Shown: piece by piece, positions 58,599-64,000 of the stretch
Layout of the letters: every line of letters begins with the position of its first letter
Numbering within the stretch: position 1 is the first letter of the stretch
NCBI GenBank assembly: GCA_023362775.1
Contig: JALMGJ010000003.1
Span: 175,374,774 to 175,438,773, forward strand
Direction of reading: 5' to 3'
Origin: Charina bottae
Taxonomy: Eukaryota > Chordata > Lepidosauria > Squamata > Charinaidae
DNA: 64,000 nucleotides
Notes under the pieces: model-generated
What the model was told of the DNA's origin: nothing
Databases searched by the model: none
The model's input: the letters and a program-made list of their open reading frames with translations, nothing else
Program-made: the position numbers and the translations under genes

Positions 58599-58862
58599 AG
58601 CTAGATCAGTGCTTTCCAAACTGTGTGTCGCGACACAACCCGGAAGTGGCGATGGCACGCAGCGGTGGCGGTGTGGACAGCAGCGGCGGCAGCGGCGATG
58701 GCAGCAGTGCGCCATCAGCGCTTCCGGGTTTTACTGCAAAACACGAGGCCACCGCTGCTGCTGCCACCGCCGTGCACGCCCCCGCACACGCCCCCGCACC
58801 ACCACCATCACCGCCGTTGGTGTGTCGCGAACGGCGGGAGTTTGGAAAGCACTGAGCTAGAT
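58599..58862. mobile_element. GC-rich hAT non-autonomous element with 8-bp target duplication
   Basis: The element proper is 58607-58854 (248 bp). The ends CAGTGCTTTCCAAAC and GTTTGGAAAGCACTG are a perfect 15-bp inverted repeat; AGCTAGAT is duplicated exactly at 58599-58606 and 58855-58862. Related to the 40.0-kb element by its ends and by 'gtgtgtcgcgacacaacccg', but the interior is a different GGC/GCC-rich repeat. Confidence 0.92.
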
Positions 58863-61109
58863 ATTGATACCCTTTTAACAGTAAACCTACCACAAGCATA
58901 CACACACGAGAAATAGCTAATCAGTTTCACAGTCAGTTTACACATTGATGCCAATGTAATTCACAATCACACAATTGCTTGGAAGTGTGGGCTAAAGCAT
59001 TCCATATTAACACCTGCCTCATTATCTGGCTGGCTGTTACAATGGTGGCTAGCAGTGTGGTTGGAAATATATTATGATTATATATATTCAGCTCCTCAAG
59101 TAAAGATTCACACGCATACCAGTATTTGCACCATCCTGCCTTGTTGTTCACTGCATTTAATCTGCACACTCTGTTCATTTTTCTTAGTGTAAGTCCTTCC
59201 CCACCAGGGTTCTGCCATTCCAAACAGCCCCTTTGCCATGGCTGGTGTTTTCAGAATTCTTTATTCCTCCAAACCCATTGTCTGCTCTAGAAGGAAGAGG
59301 CCAACTCCAGCCGGTGCCATGTGAAACATCTGTTTGCAGCAACACAGCCCAGAGGCTGTGCTATCTTCTTTGCAAGGATAATTGTGTACCTTCCCTTGGG
59401 CTTTCTACTGCCCCCAGGAGGGGTCACCTCACAAAGTTTTCTCATCCTGGTCTGGTTCTTCCATACCAAGACTCTTATAACTAATTACTATGACTTCAAT
59501 TCTTAACAGGACCGGCTGTGTCAAAGCAAGGCCGTTACGGTTCCCAAGTGGTGTAGGATCTATAATTTATCCTCCATATAAAAAAGTCAATACTGGACAA
59601 AAGAATGACATTTTAAAAAATCATCAAATAAGTAATGTGGTATTTACCCAACATGGTCTTTTCTCCCATACTTGTATATAATGTGCTCAACACTGTTTAT
59701 ATTCCTCTTGTGCTTTGTGTGTGCGTGAGGGTGTATGAATGGAATTACTCTCTTCTCGCTTTGGAAAATTTCCAGGCTAGAGATAAAACAAGACCACTGA
59801 GCAAAGAACACGCGTATGAGACAGCCTCCAAAGATAACAGAATCTAATTGTAATTTTACTTATTTTTAAAACATAGTTGGTTTAACAGGAGGAATAAAGA
59901 AAGTATCTTCTTCCTCCTGCTCACATCCAGTGCCACTGTTTGTACATAGACTTCCAAAGGCAAATCTTACAGGACCATCAGCATCAGAAGAAATTAGCAG
60001 AATTCATATTAGAGCAACAGCAGAAGCAAATTGTGCATCACAGATTTAGCTACCAGTTCTTCTGCCTTTATCTGTAAAGGGGGAAAATGGTCTCTTCAAG
60101 ACAAAGAAGAATTATTTTTCTTGTAACTGGTAATTACTTGCACTGCTCCTACCAAATTAGAAGATGTCTGCCCAATCCCCAGAGTTAACTATTATTTATT
60201 TACTTTATTTTATTGTTTGCATTTATAGGTTGTGTCCATCAATTCAAGCTCACAAGTAATTATTTTAAAATGTAGCAACAATATGATGGTAGAAATAAAC
60301 ACCTAAAAACATAATACAAAAACCAATCTGATAATAGCACAAAGGCAAATACAGGAGCCAACATGATAAAAATGCAAGAATCAGCATGAAGAAAATAAGG
60401 ATATATAATCATTCACAAAATAAATCAGGACTTAAATTCTGATTACAACACATATTTGTATTAGACATGACTTCCTGTATTAAACATCTAACTGCCTAAC
60501 AACATTAAAACAAAAATGACAGTGACAATAATGTTTTTAAAAGTTCATTTTAAATGGCATTGTAGTAACTTTAGAGAATAAATAAATTGCAGGAAGAACA
60601 TTATTATTAGGGATATCAGCAACAAGTGACTCTGAAAAAATTAAGTCGATGCTGATGAATCAGATTTCTGTCCATCATCCTATTCTCATAAAGTACTTCT
60701 GGAAAGGCCACCAGCAGTTAAACATTTTAATAAAAGTAGGTATATGACAGTATCAGGTGAATTTTGAAAAAGATCGCCATAAAATAATGTGTATTTGTCT
60801 CATTCCATTCCAAAACACAGCTACGATGTCCACCATTCCACTGAACAACAGAAACAGGTCTTTAGTTGATTTATCCTCATTCATCAAACATTTTCACTGA
60901 GCTAGAGAATGTCTCAAGGGTAGGCTCTTGAAGGCGGGGCATAACCAAATAGAAGTGGCTACTGAAGAAGGAGTACAGTTTATAGGCGTATGCCAGGTTC
61001 TGACAAGAGTCTCAGAACTTCAACACCAAGCTCTTGCACTGCGATGAAGTAGCCCAGAATCAGCTCCTCCTAACAGAAGAGGAGCCAGTGAAATGCTTCA
61101 TTGCAGTGA
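58863..61109. other. Unassigned single-copy-looking sequence
   Basis: About 2.2 kb without a recognised element or coding signal. Confidence 0.4.
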
Positions 61110-61240
61110 TACAAATTATGTGAATTATATCATTTGCCCCCTTTATGTCATTTGCATGACATCATTGCATAATTTGCATCATTTCCATAATGACATCATT
61201 GCACAAATAGCATCATTGAACAAATGACATAATTTGTTTT
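61110..61240. repeat. Degenerate ~20-bp tandem repeat
   Basis: Repeated variants of 'gacatcattgcataattt' and 'catcattgcacaaat' occur about six times with substitutions. A decayed minisatellite-like block. Confidence 0.6.
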
Positions 61241-61684
61241 GCCCCATTGCATCAAGGTCAGAAGATCAAGGTTTCACTGTACATCCAGTGAGCTCACAGA
61301 AAAGGGATATACCATTGATCCACCATCTCTGTGCTGGATGAATGTGCAAAGGAGAGTGCTGTTGGACTGTGCACAAATAGTATCTGCTGCTATTGTCATA
61401 AACTCCTTTCCTCAATCCACCCTCAAGAAATACCCATTTAGGTTTATCAAAAGAAGTACAAACATGTGCTGAAATTTCCTACATATGAGAAGCCAGTTCA
61501 AGAATATTCCAATGCATGCATGTGAAGTTAATTGCAATCTCCAAATATCTCATGTTTTTTTAGATTAATTTAAGAATTAACATGTTCAGCATAAACTGCA
61601 CAGGTAGCCTTGTTTCGCATGCCCTTGTTCAGGTTTAACAGAAAAGTCAAATGGCTGGACAAGTTTATCCAGGATAGAAAGGTA
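61241..61684. other. Unassigned sequence
   Basis: Nothing recognised up to the copia LTR. Confidence 0.35.
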
Positions 61685-61689
61685 AAATT

Positions 61690-62052
61690 TGTTGGTGTAT
61701 TATTCTTTGAGGATTAAGTCACAGCAATATAGCCTTATTAGGTAAACACCTGCAAACTTTAAAAGGTCAGGCAGCACGTGATTCAGGCTGAAGAGTATAA
61801 AAGAGCCTGCCTTCCTGCTCACTGCTTCTCTCTGTTTTCTGTTTCTGTTTACTCCTGTTTGCTTGTTTCTACTATCTGGTATGTGGAATTGTAATACTTC
61901 CAGGGATCTGGAAGATAACTGTAAATATCTGTTTATATGAGTAACAAATATAACTGCAAGTAAGTTACTAAAATGACTGGCGTCATTAATTGGTCTCTGG
62001 TGCTGATCACTTTCTGATACTCTGCATGTGCAAGAAAACACACTCTCCAACA
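61690..62052 (+). mobile_element. 5' LTR of a Ty1/copia element
   Basis: 363 bp beginning TGTTGG and ending CCAACA (a perfect 6-bp inverted repeat with TG...CA ends), immediately followed by a primer-binding site. A TATA box lies at 61796-61802. The 5' flank AAATT (61685-61689) would be the target duplication, but its partner is outside the window. Confidence 0.88.
61796..61802 (+). promoter_or_regulatory. TATA box of the copia LTR
   Basis: TATAAAA about 106 bp into the LTR, the expected position for the U3 promoter that starts the element's RNA. Confidence 0.65.
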
Positions 62053-62066
62053 GGTTATGGGCCCAG
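62053..62066 (+). promoter_or_regulatory. Primer-binding site matching the anticodon arm of initiator tRNA-Met
   Basis: GGTTATGGGCCCAG directly follows the LTR. It is complementary to the anticodon stem-loop of eukaryotic initiator tRNA-Met (CTGGGCCCATAACC), not to a tRNA 3' end. Use of an internal tRNA-iMet fragment as primer is known for copia elements. Confidence 0.8.
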
Positions 62067-62241
62067 ACCCAGATGGCATGAAGAGAGACCAGCTCAGCGG
62101 CAGCTCGTTTGCATTTGAAGACAAGTAAACAAGGCGAGTGAAGTGCTTTTCTTTGAAGTTTAGTGGGAGGCTTCTAGCAGCTATCTGTTTGCAGAAAAGC
62201 TAAGCTGAGGAATTTACGAGGTGCTTAGTGTAGATAGAGCC

Positions 62242-64000
62242 ATGGCCAATTCTCAGTCGTTAGGAATGCTGCTTGAATGCTTATCAGATACTAATTATAT
62301 AAACTGGAGTTTAAGGATGGAAATGTATCTTCAGAGGGAAGATTTATGGTCCCCCATTGCTGAACCAACTCCAGTTAATCCCAGCAATGAATGGCTCAGA
62401 AAAGATGAACATGCCAAAGCATCCATTATTTTGGGAGTTGAAAACAGTCAGCTAGTAAATGTACGTGGTTTACAATCTGCCAAACAGCTGTGGGAAGCAT
62501 TAAGATATTTGCATATAAAAGCAACAGCTGGCAGTAAGGTTTCTCTAACTAGAAAACTGTATAAGGCTTATGTATGAAGAAGGGAGCCTGCCTGAACATT
62601 TAAACCACATTCAGCAGCTGTTTGTAGAACTGCAAGAGAGAGGAATGGAGTTTACACCTCTAACCAAAGCACACATTATTTTATCCTCACTGAATGAAAT
62701 GTGGGATACGTTAATTTGCACTCTGAAAGCAATGCCTGAGGCTGAACTTACTCCTTCATTTGTTTCGGGTTGGCTACTTGCTGAGTGGGAAAAGTGAAAG
62801 GAAGAGCACTCGGCTCCACCCATTTCTTCTAGTAAGCTACCACATGAGAAAGCGAAGGAAGGGAAGGGCAGCAACCAAGCTGAGGCAACATCGTTAGCCA
62901 GTTGCAGATGCTTTAATTGTGGCTTAGCTGGACACTTACAGAAAAACTGTAATTTATTGCCCAAAGAGCAAAAGACTGGAAAAAAGAACAAAGAGGCAAC
63001 GCAGAAGAAGGTTCTTCAAACAACACATATTGCACGAGTTCATGAAAAAAATTATTCTGATTTCTGGGTGTTAGATTCTGGTGCTAATTGTCATTTATCA
63101 AACTGTAAAAATTCTTTTGTTTCATTGTCTAAAACTAATAGACAAAGTATTTCTATAGCTGAAGGATCTACAATAGAAATTATGACTTAAGGTGACATGT
63201 ATCTATCTTGTTTGGGAGAAACTGTTAAAAATGTGCTGTTTGTTCCTAAATTGCAAACTAACCTTTTATCTGTATCCCAATTAGTAGCAGTTGGGTATGT
63301 CATAATATTTAAGAAAGATGGCTGTGAGATACGTAAGAATGGTAACTTGTGTGCAACGTGTACAAAGAGATTCATTGTACATAGTACAGAATGCTAAAAG
63401 TCAAGCTGCAAAAGCTGTAATTGGCAAAATTCCAATTCATGATCAGTGCATACACTTAATACATGGGAGATTTGGTCATGCAAATTTTAGATACATAGCA
63501 CAAATGCCAGAGTTATGTGCTGACCTGAAGTTGAAACCTTGTAGTAAATATCTACACTGTATAGTTTGCAAGGAATGCAAAACACAGAAGGATCCTGTGA
63601 GTAAGCACAGAGACAGAGTTACTACTAGACCTCTTGAAACTGTTCATTGTGATATAATTGGTCCTTTTCCCCCAAGTTTGGGACAAGCAAGATTCATAAT
63701 GACCATAATTGATGATTTTTCAAGATATACATTTATCTATCTGTTGAAACAAAGATGAGGCATTTGATAAATTTAAAAGTTTTGTAACATGGGCAAATGG
63801 AAAATTTTCCAAAGCCTGTGTCTGCCTTACAATGTGATAGTGGAGGGGAATTTCTTTCTTATACTTTTAGAAAATTTCTAGCAGAGAAGGGGATAGAACA
63901 AATTCTTTCTAACCCTTACACTCCACAGCAAAATGGTGTTGCTGAAAGGAAAGGTAGAACATTTCAAGAAGCTATGATGTGCTTGCTTAAAGATGCAAAA
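62242..64000 (+). pseudogene. Ty1/copia gag-pol polyprotein, decayed, runs off the window
   Basis: Probable start is ATG 62242 in a good context (gccatggcc). Order: gag (62242-62800); CCHC zinc knuckle CFNCGLAGHLQKNC (62909-62950); aspartic protease LDSGANCHLS with the Asp codon at 63074-63076; a GAG-pre-integrase zinc region (HLIHGRFGHANF, C-x2-C, 63440-63590); and an integrase core with its first Asp in HCDIIGPF (63651-63653), second in CDSGGEF (63836-63838) and Glu in GVAERKG (63944-63946). Breaks: frameshift near 62570, stops at 62795-62797 and 63188-63190, frameshifts near 63395, 63750 and 63815-63825. Gag-protease-integrase order (integrase before polymerase) identifies copia. The reverse transcriptase would lie beyond the window. 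Confidence 0.92.

Overview
The window looks like gene-poor, repeat-rich nuclear DNA of a squamate reptile, more likely a snake or a non-iguanian lizard than anything else. The grounds are: a Sauria-type SINE ending in (ACCTTT)n; many copies of a tRNA-derived SINE family of the kind seen in squamates; CR1/L3-like LINEs whose 3' ends run into microsatellites; Penelope-like elements; hAT miniature transposons; and a Ty1/copia element. No host protein-coding exon, rRNA, true tRNA gene or CRISPR array could be supported. Almost everything readable is mobile DNA, and the rest is single-copy-looking, AT-rich intergenic or intronic sequence.

Layout. 0-8.3 kb: a TA-flanked miniature transposon, a SINE, a CR1 3' end, a decayed ~4.2 kb LINE on the minus strand, and a LINE 3' stub that has seeded a compound microsatellite. 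8.3-16.3 kb: two hAT palindromic MITEs with perfect 8-bp target duplications, then a ~4.4 kb LINE on the minus strand with an uninterrupted 1056-codon endonuclease/reverse-transcriptase ORF. 19.8-21.9 kb: a hAT element, a second palindrome, and a SINE whose tRNA end was hit by a Penelope-like element (PLE). 24.3-25.4 kb: CR1. 34.3-37.0 kb: a second PLE family, broken by a stop codon and by a nested solo LTR. 39.0-41.8 kb: a palindromic PLE insertion, a SINE with a different tail, a GC-rich hAT element and a mosaic SINE inside a duplicated segment. 44.6-47.9 kb: LINE, PLE 3' fragment, three-stage microsatellite and LTR fragment. 49.7-58.9 kb: Sauria SINE, LINE fragment, three tRNA SINEs, a PLE snapback and another GC-rich hAT element. 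61.7-64.0 kb: 5' LTR, primer-binding site and decayed polyprotein of a copia element that runs off the window.

How the parts relate. The LINE families supply the machinery and 3'-end signals that the SINEs borrow. One tRNA-derived SINE head occurs with two different tails. The PLE copies keep inverted terminal modules that contain hammerhead-ribozyme-like cores, and three carry exact 13-bp target duplications. Target-site duplications gave exact boundaries for four hAT elements, three PLE copies, a solo LTR and two SINEs, so the order of several insertions can be read. All family names come from pattern recognition without a database search.
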